From: Chromatocurvus sp964613795
GTDB taxonomy: Bacteria > Pseudomonadota > Gammaproteobacteria > Pseudomonadales > Halieaceae
Reading direction: 5' to 3'
Length of the DNA: 64,000 nt
Assembly: GCA_964613795.1 (NCBI GenBank)
Contig: CAZTJR010000005.1
Span: 1 to 64,000 of the forward strand
The notes under the pieces were generated by a model that ran no database searches, had not been told where the DNA came from, and saw nothing but the letters and a program-made list of their open reading frames with translations. This document shows positions 8,588 to 17,673 of the stretch, in pieces; the first letter of the stretch is position 1; the number at the start of each line of letters is the position of its first letter. A program made the translations under genes and the position numbers.

Positions 8588-9430
8588 TTGTCCGCGACCA
8601 TTCGCACATGGATCGATGGCCAGGAAGTGACTGCATTGCCCCTTCCGGATAGGGGCCTTGACTACGGCGACGGTCTTTTCGAGACCATGCCGATTATCGA
8701 CGGAAACATTCCCTGGCTCAGCTACCACCTCGAGCGCCTGCAGGATGGACTGCTGAAGCTGGGGTTTCACAGTGAGGCACACAGCCCCGTGCGGGACTAC
8801 ATTAGAACAGCGCTGGACGATCGCCGCCTTACCGGCGTTATGCGCCTGACGGTCACTCGGGGAGCGGGCATGCGAGGCTACGCGCCTCCCGAGCCGGCGC
8901 GGCCAACCTATATCGTGCAAATCTCGTGTGCAGATAGCGCCGGCCAGCCGGAACTGCCACCCGCCCATGTCGATCTCTGTAGCGTCACGTTGGCGAGACA
9001 ACCCCTGCTCGCAGGCATCAAGCACCTGAACCGTCTTGAGCAGGTGCTGGCGGCAAAAGAGCGGCAGCAGAAGGGGCTTGATGAGATGCTCATGACGGAC
9101 ACGAGCGGCAGCGCCGTCTCCGTGATCAGCGGCAATCTTTTCCTGCTCAACGGCAATCAGCTGCTGACGCCCACGCTCACCGATTGCGGCATCCTCGGCA
9201 CACGCAGGCGGCTGGTCCTGGACGAACTCGCTCCGACACTAGGGCTCGACTGCCTGCAGGTGGCAATGACTGCGGCCGATCTTGAATCCGCCGATGAGGC
9301 TTTTTACTGCAACAGTCTGCGAGGCTACCAGCCCATAGGGCGTTATGGCGACCGGCGCTGGCGTCGGCATCGCATCGCCCTACGCCTCCAGGAGCTGTAC
9401 CGGGAGCGCCTGCTGACATGCGCCGCCTGA
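8588..9430 (+). CDS. pabC: Aminodeoxychorismate lyase PabC
   Basis: PLP enzyme of 280 residues, class IV aminotransferase fold. It splits 4-amino-4-deoxychorismate to p-aminobenzoate and pyruvate for folate synthesis. DRGLDYGDGLFETM near residue 20 is the class IV signature, and the PLP lysine is in GIKHLNRLEQVLA. The likely start is TTG at 8588, with only a weak ribosome-binding site, so initiation may depend on coupling to fabF 24 bp upstream. The 3' end overlaps mltG by 13 bp. Confidence 0.93.
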   Translation: MSATIRTWIDGQEVTALPLPDRGLDYGDGLFETMPIIDGNIPWLSYHLERLQDGLLKLGFHSEAHSPVRDYIRTALDDRRLTGVMRLTVTRGAGMRGYAPPEPARPTYIVQISCADSAGQPELPPAHVDLCSVTLARQPLLAGIKHLNRLEQVLAAKERQQKGLDEMLMTDTSGSAVSVISGNLFLLNGNQLLTPTLTDCGILGTRRRLVLDELAPTLGLDCLQVAMTAADLESADEAFYCNSLRGYQPIGRYGDRRWRRHRIALRLQELYRERLLTCAA

Positions 9431-10443
9431 TCCTGTTCTGCACGGCAGCGGCAGTGCTGCTGGGGGTTACCGGCTATGCACTCTGGACTCAGTGGAAGGC
9501 GCCGGTTGCCATGCCAGAGGATGGTTACTATCTTGACGTGACGCCGGGCGACACGCTGTCGTCCCTGTCCCATCGACTGGCAGAGGACGGTATCGTCCGC
9601 AGCAGGCTGTTGCTGAACTGGTATGGACGCCTGACCGGACTCGATGCCCGCCTGCAGAGCGGCGAGTATCGACTCAAAGGCAGCCTGACGACGCCGCAGG
9701 TCCTGGCGCTTATCAGCCGCGGCGATGTGATTTCCTACACGGTAACCCTGCCCGAGGGTATTACCCTCGGGCAGGCGCTGGCCATCATCCAGGACGCACC
9801 AGGACTGACCAGTATTCTTTCCGGACCCGAGGACGAGCGCCTGCTGGCGCTTGCCAAGGGCAGGGCGTCGGCGGAGGGACTGTTTCTTCCGGAAACCTAT
9901 CGCTATGAGCGCGGCACGACGGATTGGGAAATCCTGCATCGTGCACATGAGGATTTGATGACCGCACTGCATCGGCTATGGAATGAACGTAGCCTGTCAC
10001 TGCCTTATGAAGAACCTTATGATGCACTGATCATGGCATCTATCGTGGAGCGGGAAACCGGCGTGGCATGGGAGCGCCGACAGGTAGCCGGCGTTTTTGT
10101 TCGGCGGCTCCAGCGTGGCATGCGACTGCAGACCGACCCTACCGTCATCTACGGACTCGGCGCCAGCTACGACGGCAATCTTACCCGGGCCCACCTAAGG
10201 GATGTCGATAACCCCTACAATAGCTATCGCCACGGCGGTCTGCCACCGACGCCGATTGCACTGGCTGGGCTACCTGCTCTGCACGCGGCGCTAAGCCCCG
10301 AGGAAGGTAGCGCTCTGTATTTTGTCGCCCGTGGCGATGGTACGCACGTGTTCAGTGACACACTGGAAGACCACCAGCGCGCAGTGCAGCAGTATCAGCT
10401 GCAGCGACGCTCCGACTATCGCTCACAACCGCCACGGGGATGA
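9418..10443 (+). CDS. mltG: Endolytic murein transglycosylase MltG
   Basis: Inner-membrane lytic transglycosylase (YceG family), 341 residues, thought to cut nascent peptidoglycan and so set glycan strand length. One N-terminal transmembrane segment covers residues 3-22, with the rest periplasmic. The catalytic glutamate is in ASIVERETG near residue 210, and the downstream LQTDPTVIYG and NPYNSYRHGGLPPTPI blocks are family hallmarks. It overlaps pabC by 13 bp and ends one base before tmk, so these are translated as a coupled set. Confidence 0.95.
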   Translation: MRRLILFCTAAAVLLGVTGYALWTQWKAPVAMPEDGYYLDVTPGDTLSSLSHRLAEDGIVRSRLLLNWYGRLTGLDARLQSGEYRLKGSLTTPQVLALISRGDVISYTVTLPEGITLGQALAIIQDAPGLTSILSGPEDERLLALAKGRASAEGLFLPETYRYERGTTDWEILHRAHEDLMTALHRLWNERSLSLPYEEPYDALIMASIVERETGVAWERRQVAGVFVRRLQRGMRLQTDPTVIYGLGASYDGNLTRAHLRDVDNPYNSYRHGGLPPTPIALAGLPALHAALSPEEGSALYFVARGDGTHVFSDTLEDHQRAVQQYQLQRRSDYRSQPPRG

Positions 10444-10444
10444 C

Positions 10445-11095
10445 ATGACAACGCGGGGCCTGTTCATTACCGTTGAAGGGGGCGAGGGTGTCGGAAAATC
10501 GACTGCGCTGGAGTATCTGCATCATTACCTTGGTGCCGCAGGCATTCCGATTCAGGTCACTCGGGAACCGGGCGGCACGCCACTCGGCGAGGAAATACGT
10601 CAGGTGCTGTTATCTGTTCGAGACTCCTCGGTAGACCCCCTCGCAGAACTCCTGCTCATGTTCGCTGCCCGGTCGCAGCATCTGAAAGAAAAGATCTGCC
10701 CGGCACTGGAGCAGGGGACCTGGGTACTTTGCGATCGTTTCACGGATGCGTCTTATGCGTACCAGGCCGGCGGACGCCAGCTGCCCATGCAATGGGTCCA
10801 GCAGCTTGAGCAACTGGTACAGGGAGATCTGCACCCGGACTGTACACTGCTTCTGGATGCGCCGGTGGAAACTGGCATTGAGCGCGCCCGGGGTCGCGGA
10901 ACACTCGACCGCTTCGAGCGCGAGCAGCGGGCTTTTTTCCAGCGCGTCCGCGATACCTATCTGCGTCTTGCTCGGGAAGGCTCCGGGCGTTACCGGCTTG
11001 TCGATGCGTCGCAACCTCTGGAGTCAGTAAACTCGCAGCTTGAGGACATAGGGCTGGATCTGGTGCGCTGCTGGAGCGAGGCGAGCGGACCATGA
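10445..11095 (+). CDS. tmk: Thymidylate kinase
   Basis: Phosphorylates dTMP to dTDP. Length is 216 residues from the ATG at 10445. An in-frame opening extends 123 bp upstream but lies inside mltG, and the family N-terminus RGLFITVEGGEGVGKST begins right after this ATG. The P-loop is GGEGVGKS, the DR(F/Y) motif is CDRFTDASYAYQ, and the LID region holds RGRGTLDRFE. It overlaps holB by four bases (ATGA). Confidence 0.96.
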   Translation: MTTRGLFITVEGGEGVGKSTALEYLHHYLGAAGIPIQVTREPGGTPLGEEIRQVLLSVRDSSVDPLAELLLMFAARSQHLKEKICPALEQGTWVLCDRFTDASYAYQAGGRQLPMQWVQQLEQLVQGDLHPDCTLLLDAPVETGIERARGRGTLDRFEREQRAFFQRVRDTYLRLAREGSGRYRLVDASQPLESVNSQLEDIGLDLVRCWSEASGP

Positions 11096-12078
11096 TGCCA
11101 ACAGACACACCGACATACGATGCGATCAGTACGCCGCTGCCGTGGCAACGAGATGCCTGGGAGGGCCTGACGACGCTGGCAGATGATGGGCGTCTTCCTC
11201 ACGCGCTGCTGATCAGTGGCGAGGAGGACACTGGCCGGCGGCGCTTCGTCACGGCATTGGCGCGCTACCTCCTGTGTCAGGCGCCAGTACAGGGATCCAA
11301 TTGCGGCCAATGCAAGACCTGCCTGCTCAGTCAGGGTGAGGGCCACAGCGACTGGCGCTGGGTGGGGCCCTCAGGCAAAGCCAGGGGGGTAGGAATTGAC
11401 CAGATCCGTGATGTCATCCGCTTCAGTGCGCAGACCAGTGCGCTTGGCAGATACAAGATCCTGGTGATCCATCCCGCCGATAGCATGACCCTGGCTGCCG
11501 CCAACGCCTTTCTGAAATGCCTGGAGGAGCCAGCGGAGGACACCCTCATCCTGCTGGTCACGCGCTCACCAGCCGGCGTGCCCGCAACGATACGCTCACG
11601 CTGTCAGCACTTGCGTTTGTCGACGCCGGCCTACGATACCGCGCTCGACTGGCTGGCGATGCTCAATGGCGACCGACAGCTGGCGCAGCGCGCGCTGGCG
11701 GGCGCGGAAGGCATGCCGCTCCTCGCTGATCAGCTGCTGAGAATCGACGGCGCGCTGGATAAAGCAGAAGCGCAGCATCGGCTGTTTTCCATGCTATTCG
11801 CCGGAAGGGGAGAGTCGGCAGAGGTGGCAAGGATGCTCAGCGCAATGGAGCCGGCCGCGGCGGTCGGCAACCTGCTTGCGCGTCTGCATGGCTACCTTCG
11901 GAAACTATCCAGTGAGGAATTGCGTGGGCAGCAGGCACACGCACTGTTCGCACTCGACAGCCGCTTGCGCGATCTGCAGCGCGCCATAGCGGGGGGCGCA
12001 ACGCCGCAGAAGGAACTGCTGGGCGATGCGCTGGCGAGCGAGCTGACGGGTATTTTGGGGTCAGGTCCATCGAGGTGA
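11092..12078 (+). CDS. holB: DNA polymerase III delta prime subunit
   Basis: Clamp-loader stator subunit, 328 residues (E. coli 334). It begins with the HALLISGEEDTGRRRF block, a degenerate P-loop as expected for delta prime, which does not use ATP. The zinc module has four cysteines in CQAPVQGSNCGQCKTC. The arginine-finger region RSRCQHLRL follows. It is coupled to tmk by an ATGA overlap, and pilZ starts 37 bp after the stop. Confidence 0.94.
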   Translation: MMPTDTPTYDAISTPLPWQRDAWEGLTTLADDGRLPHALLISGEEDTGRRRFVTALARYLLCQAPVQGSNCGQCKTCLLSQGEGHSDWRWVGPSGKARGVGIDQIRDVIRFSAQTSALGRYKILVIHPADSMTLAAANAFLKCLEEPAEDTLILLVTRSPAGVPATIRSRCQHLRLSTPAYDTALDWLAMLNGDRQLAQRALAGAEGMPLLADQLLRIDGALDKAEAQHRLFSMLFAGRGESAEVARMLSAMEPAAAVGNLLARLHGYLRKLSSEELRGQQAHALFALDSRLRDLQRAIAGGATPQKELLGDALASELTGILGSGPSR

Positions 12079-12115
12079 TAAACTCTCCGGCCTCGCATGA
12101 CAGGTGATAATTGAC

Positions 12116-12466
12116 GTGAACGAGCCACACAACAGTCGTCAGGGGATCCTGTCACTGACCATCAAGGACAAGGCGGTTCTGTATTCCGCCTACATGCCAT
12201 TTGTCAGGAACGGTGGTTTATTCGTCCCCACCAATAAAAGTTACGACATCGGTGACGAAGTCTTCATGCTGCTGTCTCTGATGGAAGAGCCGGAAAAAAT
12301 CCCCATTGCCGGCCGTGTTGTTTGGGTAACCCCGCGTGGCGCGCAGGGCAACCGCACCGCAGGCATTGGGGTACAGTTCTCCGAACAGGATGCAGCTGCG
12401 AACGCCAAGATAGAGGCATATCTGGCGGGTGCCCTGAAGTCGGAAAAACCGACACACACCATGTAA
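12116..12466 (+). CDS. pilZ: PilZ protein, type IV pilus biogenesis
   Basis: Single-domain PilZ of about 116 residues. It contains ILSLTIKDKAVLYSAYMPFVRNGG and GDEVFMLLSLMEEPEKIPIAGRVVW, then GAQGNRTAGIGVQF. This is the PilZ type from Pseudomonas and Xanthomonas, needed for type IV pili, which lacks the c-di-GMP-binding RxxxR of other PilZ domains. GTG at 12116 is preferred over the GTG at 12104 because an aggtg Shine-Dalgarno lies between them. The holB-pilZ order is typical of Pseudomonas-like bacteria. Confidence 0.93.
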   Translation: MNEPHNSRQGILSLTIKDKAVLYSAYMPFVRNGGLFVPTNKSYDIGDEVFMLLSLMEEPEKIPIAGRVVWVTPRGAQGNRTAGIGVQFSEQDAAANAKIEAYLAGALKSEKPTHTM

Positions 12467-12526
12467 ACAACTTATAATTGATCACAGAAAATCTCTGCAA
12501 GATGCTGATATTAATAACTTCCTATC

Positions 12527-12554
12527 AAAAAAATGGGCTCCAATAAGGAGCCCA
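12527..12554 (-). terminator. Strong rho-independent terminator, minus strand
   Basis: On the minus strand the perfect 8-bp stem TGGGCTCC-ttatt-GGAGCCCA is followed at once by seven T residues (12533-12527). On the plus strand the stem has no T tract, so it does not look like the end of pilZ. No minus-strand protein gene lies upstream to use it. Confidence 0.8.
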
Positions 12555-12695
12555 ACAAGACCATTAGGAGTGAAACACAAAGGAATTTCTCCCTTCGCAG
12601 AGCCATTGGGTGAGCTCTGGCGGCCCGAAAGCCCAACGAGGCTTGAGCCACAGCACAAGTATCGCTCAATCCAGGTAATTTTCCACAGGTTTCAT
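12527..12695 (-). ncRNA. Candidate small RNA, about 170 nt, unknown family
   Basis: It is bounded by an extended -10 element on the minus strand (TGCTATATT, 12710-12702) and the strong terminator at 12554-12527. Inside is a further hairpin, CAGAGC-loop-GCTCTG, and the region is more AT-rich than its neighbours. The open frame across it runs through the terminator, so it is unlikely to be coding. I do not recognise it as 6S, 4.5S, tmRNA or RNase P RNA. It is based on signals only. Confidence 0.4.
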
Positions 12696-12759
12696 GGCAA
12701 AAATATAGCACCATTAGTTATATAGGCATCCAGCTGGATTAACCCCAGGAATATTTAGT

Positions 12760-13827
12760 ATGGTCGCGACCGCCAACCCACAACCCTTGCGAGGCGTGAT
12801 CGAAGGTTTTTACGGCAGCCCCTGGCCGGCAGAAGCCAGATCGCTGTATGCCGCTTGGCTGGCCGAGCTGGGCCTCAACTGCTATCTGTATGCCCCCAAG
12901 GCAGATCCCTATCTCCGCCGTGCCTGGACAGAACACTGGCCGGAGGACGAGTGGTGTATGCTGCGCAATCTCGCGGAACGGCACCGGAGAGCCGGGATCA
13001 TGTTCGGTATCGGATTGTCGCCGTTTTCCCTGTACGCCGATTACAGCCCGGCCCAGCGGTCCCGCCTGCGGGCAAAAATAGAGCGCCTGAACGCGCTCGA
13101 CGCGCCGTTTCTGGCCATTCTATTCGACGACATGCCCGGTAATCAGATGGATCTGGCGGCGCGGCAGGCGGACATCGTTAATGATTGCCTGGCATGGAGC
13201 TGCGCCGAGCGGGTGGCGGTCTGCCCGACCTATTATTCCTATGACCCTGTACTGGAGCGGGTGTTCGGCACAAGGCCGGCGGCGTACTGGCGTGACCTGG
13301 GTGCTGCAATACCGGGCGAGGTCGATATATTCTGGACGGGTGAGAAAGTCTGCGCCGACGCAGTGCCAGCGTCGACGCTCAACGTCATCAACGCTGAACT
13401 GCGGCGTCCGGTAATGCTCTGGGACAATTATCCGGTCAACGATGGGGCAGACCGCTCACGTCATCTTTACCTGGAGCCCCCGCCGGCGCGAGATGCCGAT
13501 AATCTGCGCACGGTCTCGCGAGGCCACCTGTGCAACGGCATGAATCAACCCTGGCTGACACTGCCGGCTCTCGCGGGCCTCGCGGCCCTCTATGATGCAA
13601 CAGTCGACAGGCATAACTGGCTGGCCGACACCCTCGGTGATGTCACATATAGCAGGCTGCGGCGGGACGCGGGACGGTTTCGGGAACGCAAGAGAGAACA
13701 GCTGCTTGAAGATGACGGGCAGGCACTGCAGCAGGTATATGGTGCCCTGGGCACCCCGGCGGCCCGCGAGGTTGTGGCCTGGCTACGGGGAGATTATCGT
13801 TTCGACCCGGCCTGCCTGACGGATTGA
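12760..13827 (+). CDS. GH84 family beta-N-acetylglucosaminidase
   Basis: Protein of 355 residues from glycoside hydrolase family 84 (O-GlcNAcase/NAGidase; eukaryotic relatives remove O-GlcNAc from proteins). It opens with the hallmark GVIEGFYGSPW at residues 12-22. The catalytic aspartate pair is Asp123-Asp124 in AILFDDMPGNQ, as expected for substrate-assisted catalysis through the 2-acetamido group. LWDNYPVND matches the family's substrate-binding Asn/Asp region. No signal peptide is visible, so it appears cytoplasmic, and it is shorter than secreted multi-domain GH84 enzymes. It stands alone between pilZ and tRNA-Leu. The substrate is unknown. Confidence 0.85.
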   Translation: MVATANPQPLRGVIEGFYGSPWPAEARSLYAAWLAELGLNCYLYAPKADPYLRRAWTEHWPEDEWCMLRNLAERHRRAGIMFGIGLSPFSLYADYSPAQRSRLRAKIERLNALDAPFLAILFDDMPGNQMDLAARQADIVNDCLAWSCAERVAVCPTYYSYDPVLERVFGTRPAAYWRDLGAAIPGEVDIFWTGEKVCADAVPASTLNVINAELRRPVMLWDNYPVNDGADRSRHLYLEPPPARDADNLRTVSRGHLCNGMNQPWLTLPALAGLAALYDATVDRHNWLADTLGDVTYSRLRRDAGRFRERKREQLLEDDGQALQQVYGALGTPAAREVVAWLRGDYRFDPACLTD

Positions 13828-14005
13828 GGCCATCTGCCACCCCCAAAAGCCGGTTGAATGGCACCCGGCCTTGTGGCAGAATTCACGCCCTTGAAAAGTA
13901 CCCGCCAGCACGCTACCCAGCTTTGTCTGACCACCCCTCTCATCGGGTTGACGGCCTTGCCGGTTGCGGATGACAGGCATTGCGCGGGCGGGTCGGGCAG
14001 ATCAT

Positions 14006-14090
<85 letters not shown>

Positions 14091-14125
14091 TTATCAGCAG
14101 CAGTCCGCGGGCATCGCGGCTAAAT

Positions 14126-14159
14126 AACAGCGCGCAGGTCTGCAGGGATCTGCGCTGTT
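14126..14159 (+). terminator. Hairpin between tRNA-Leu and tig
   Basis: Arms aacagcgc and gcgctgtt with an 18-nt loop, then only three T residues. It may end the tRNA transcript or protect its 3' side, but it is a weak terminator. Confidence 0.4.
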
Positions 14160-14175
14160 TACGTGAGGAAACACC

Positions 14176-15501
14176 ATGCAGGTCTCTATAGAAACGACGT
14201 CGGGCCTTGAGCGCCGTCTGACCGTGGGCGTACCGGCGGAGCGCGTGGACGCCGAAGTTGACAATCGCCTGAAAAAGGCTGTCAAGAACGTGCGGCTGCC
14301 CGGCTTCAGACCTGGCAAGGTGCCACTGAAAGTCATGCGTCAACGCTTCGGCCAGGGCGTCCGTCAGGAAGTGCTGGGCGAAGTGATGAGCCAGACCTTC
14401 CAGGATGCCGTTGTTCAGGAGAATCTGCGACCGGCGGGGCAGCCGGCAATCGAGGCCCGCAGTATCGAGGCCGGCCGTGACCTTGAGTACATCGCCACTT
14501 TTGAAGTTTTCCCCGACATCAAGGTAAAAGACGTAGAGGGTTTCGCCGTCGACAAGCCGGCTGCAGATGTCTCCGAAGAAGACGTCGACACCATTATTGA
14601 CATTTTTCGCAAGCAGCAGGGCTCCTGGGAGAGTGTTGAGCGGCCCGCAGCGGCGGAAGACAAAGTTATTATCGATTATACAGGCACCCGCGACGGCGAG
14701 GAGTTCGAGGGTGGCAGCGCCACCGATGCCGAGCTCGAACTGGGCTCGGGCCGCATGATCCCTGGGTTTGAGGAGGGGGTCGAGGGCATGCAGGCAGGCG
14801 ATGAAAAAACTCTGTCGTTGACCTTCCCCGACGACTACCACGCCGAAGAGCTGCAGGGCGCCGCGGTGGAATTCAAGGTCGCGATAAAGGATGTCAAGGC
14901 ACTGCAGCCGGCACCGCTGGATGAAAAGCTGTTCGCCAGTTATGGTGTTGAAAGCAACGACGAAGCTGCGTTTCGCCAGGAAGTTGCCGACAACATGCGA
15001 CGCGAGTTGCGCAATGCAGTGGAAGCCAGGATCAAGCAGCAGGTAATGGATGCGTTGCTGGAAGCCCACACCGATCTGGACATCCCGAAAGCACTGATCA
15101 AGCAGGAAGTCGGTACGCTCCGGCAACAGATGTTCCAGCAGTTCGGCGGCGCAGCAGGGCAAGACCTTGACCTGGAATCACTGCTGCCGGACGACATGTT
15201 CAGCGAGCGAGCTGAACGTCGGGTCAAGCTGGGGCTTCTGCTGTCAGAATTAATCAATAAGCTGGAAGTGACGGCAGATGCCGAGCGCGTTCGCCAGGAG
15301 ATAGAGGAAATGGCTTCCACATACCAGGACCCGGAAGAGGTGATCAACTGGTATTACGCAAACCAGGAGCAGCTGGCCAACGTAGAATCCAAGGTTCTGG
15401 AAGATCAAGTGGTAGAAAAACTGCTTGAGCAGGCGACTGTGACGGAACAGCCCTGCACGTACCAGGAAGCAATCAGTCAGGGCCAGCAGGCAAACGGCTG
15501 A
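14176..15501 (+). CDS. tig: Trigger factor, ribosome-associated chaperone
   Basis: Folding chaperone with prolyl isomerase activity, bound at the ribosome exit tunnel through protein L23. Length is 441 residues (E. coli 432). The ribosome-binding signature GFRPGKVP is near residue 45. The FKBP-type domain lies at about residues 150-245 (DKVIIDYTGTRDGEEF through FPDDYHAEEL). The C-terminal helical arms follow. The ATG has a gtgaggaaac ribosome-binding site. It heads the conserved tig-clpP-clpX-lon-hupB-ppiD series. Confidence 0.96.
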   Translation: MQVSIETTSGLERRLTVGVPAERVDAEVDNRLKKAVKNVRLPGFRPGKVPLKVMRQRFGQGVRQEVLGEVMSQTFQDAVVQENLRPAGQPAIEARSIEAGRDLEYIATFEVFPDIKVKDVEGFAVDKPAADVSEEDVDTIIDIFRKQQGSWESVERPAAAEDKVIIDYTGTRDGEEFEGGSATDAELELGSGRMIPGFEEGVEGMQAGDEKTLSLTFPDDYHAEELQGAAVEFKVAIKDVKALQPAPLDEKLFASYGVESNDEAAFRQEVADNMRRELRNAVEARIKQQVMDALLEAHTDLDIPKALIKQEVGTLRQQMFQQFGGAAGQDLDLESLLPDDMFSERAERRVKLGLLLSELINKLEVTADAERVRQEIEEMASTYQDPEEVINWYYANQEQLANVESKVLEDQVVEKLLEQATVTEQPCTYQEAISQGQQANG

Positions 15502-15520
15502 CCCCGAGCATTTTCAACCC

Positions 15521-15541
15521 GGCCAGAGCGCGACTCTGGCC
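15521..15541 (+). other. Hairpin between tig and clpP
   Basis: Perfect 8-bp arms ggccagag and ctctggcc with a five-base loop. No T tract follows, so it is more likely a processing or stability element than a full terminator. Confidence 0.5.
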
Positions 15542-15559
15542 CGTCAAGGACACGTCAAC

Positions 15560-16198
15560 ATGTCGCAACACACAGGCGCAACAGTGGACACAATTTCCAA
15601 CATCGGCTTGATTCCTATGGTCGTGGAGCAAACCGCACGCGGTGAGCGCTCATACGACATATACTCCCGTCTGCTCAAGGAGCGCGTGATTTTCCTGGTT
15701 GGCGCCGTGGACGACCACATGGCAAACCTCATCGTCGCGCAGCTTCTCTTTCTGGAATCGGAAAACCCTGACAAGGACGTGCACCTGTATATTAATTCCC
15801 CGGGCGGATCAGTGACTGCGGGGCTTTCTATCTATGACACGATGCAGTTCATCAAGCCGGACGTCAGCACCATGTGCATCGGCCAGGCTGCATCAATGGG
15901 TGCCTTTCTGCTCGGCGGTGGCGCCAAGGGCAAGCGGTTCATACTCCCCAACGCCCGGACAATGATCCACCAGCCTATGGGCGGCGCCCAGGGCCAGGCG
16001 AGTGATATCGAAATCCATGCCCGCGAGATTCTCCTCATTCGCGAGCGACTCAATCGCCTGATGGCGGATCACACCGGACAGCCGCTGGAGACGATTCAGC
16101 GAGACACCGAGCGGGACCGGTTCATGAGCGCCGAGGAAAGTCGCGATTATGGCCTGGTGGATTCCGTCGTCAGCTCACGGGACGCGGCCAGCGTCTGA
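15560..16198 (+). CDS. clpP: ATP-dependent Clp protease, proteolytic subunit
   Basis: Serine peptidase of 212 residues forming the 14-subunit Clp barrel. The catalytic Ser is in GQAASMGAFLL and the His in MIHQPMGG; the Asp lies near RDTERDRFMSAEES. The N-terminal ARGERSYDIYSRLLKER and the LYINSPGGSVTAG handle are standard. The first 25 or so residues probably form a removed propeptide, as in E. coli. clpX follows 84 bp later. Confidence 0.97.
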   Translation: MSQHTGATVDTISNIGLIPMVVEQTARGERSYDIYSRLLKERVIFLVGAVDDHMANLIVAQLLFLESENPDKDVHLYINSPGGSVTAGLSIYDTMQFIKPDVSTMCIGQAASMGAFLLGGGAKGKRFILPNARTMIHQPMGGAQGQASDIEIHAREILLIRERLNRLMADHTGQPLETIQRDTERDRFMSAEESRDYGLVDSVVSSRDAASV

Positions 16199-16282
16199 GC
16201 TCTCACACTTGCAAAGCCAGGTGAAAAACTTCAACCTTAGGTCAGTAAAAGACACATCCAGCACGTGGCAATAGGCGGATAA

Positions 16283-17570
<1,288 letters not shown>

Positions 17571-17572
<2 letters not shown>

Positions 17573-17592
17573 CGCCGCCGCCCGGCGGCGTC
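17571..17592 (+). terminator. GC-rich hairpin at the clpX stop
   Basis: Perfect 9-bp arms gacgccgcc and ggcggcgtc with loop gccc. It overlaps the last two bases of the clpX stop codon and has no T tract, so it is at best a partial terminator ahead of the lon promoter. Confidence 0.45.
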
Positions 17593-17613
17593 CTCGCCCG
17601 CAACCCCGGTCAT

Positions 17614-17640
17614 CTTGTTTTCTCATAATATGGCCCCACC
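17614..17640 (+). promoter_or_regulatory. Candidate sigma32 heat-shock promoter for lon
   Basis: CTTGTTT (17614-17620) and CCCCACC (17634-17640) are separated by 13 bp. The consensus is CTTGAAA, 13-15 bp, CCCCATNT. The lon gene is a known sigma32 target in E. coli. The predicted start, near 17646, fits translation from the ATG at 17674 better than from 17650. Confidence 0.55.
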
Positions 17641-17673
17641 TCAGTAGCAATGCTGACAGTCCCGGAGACATCT

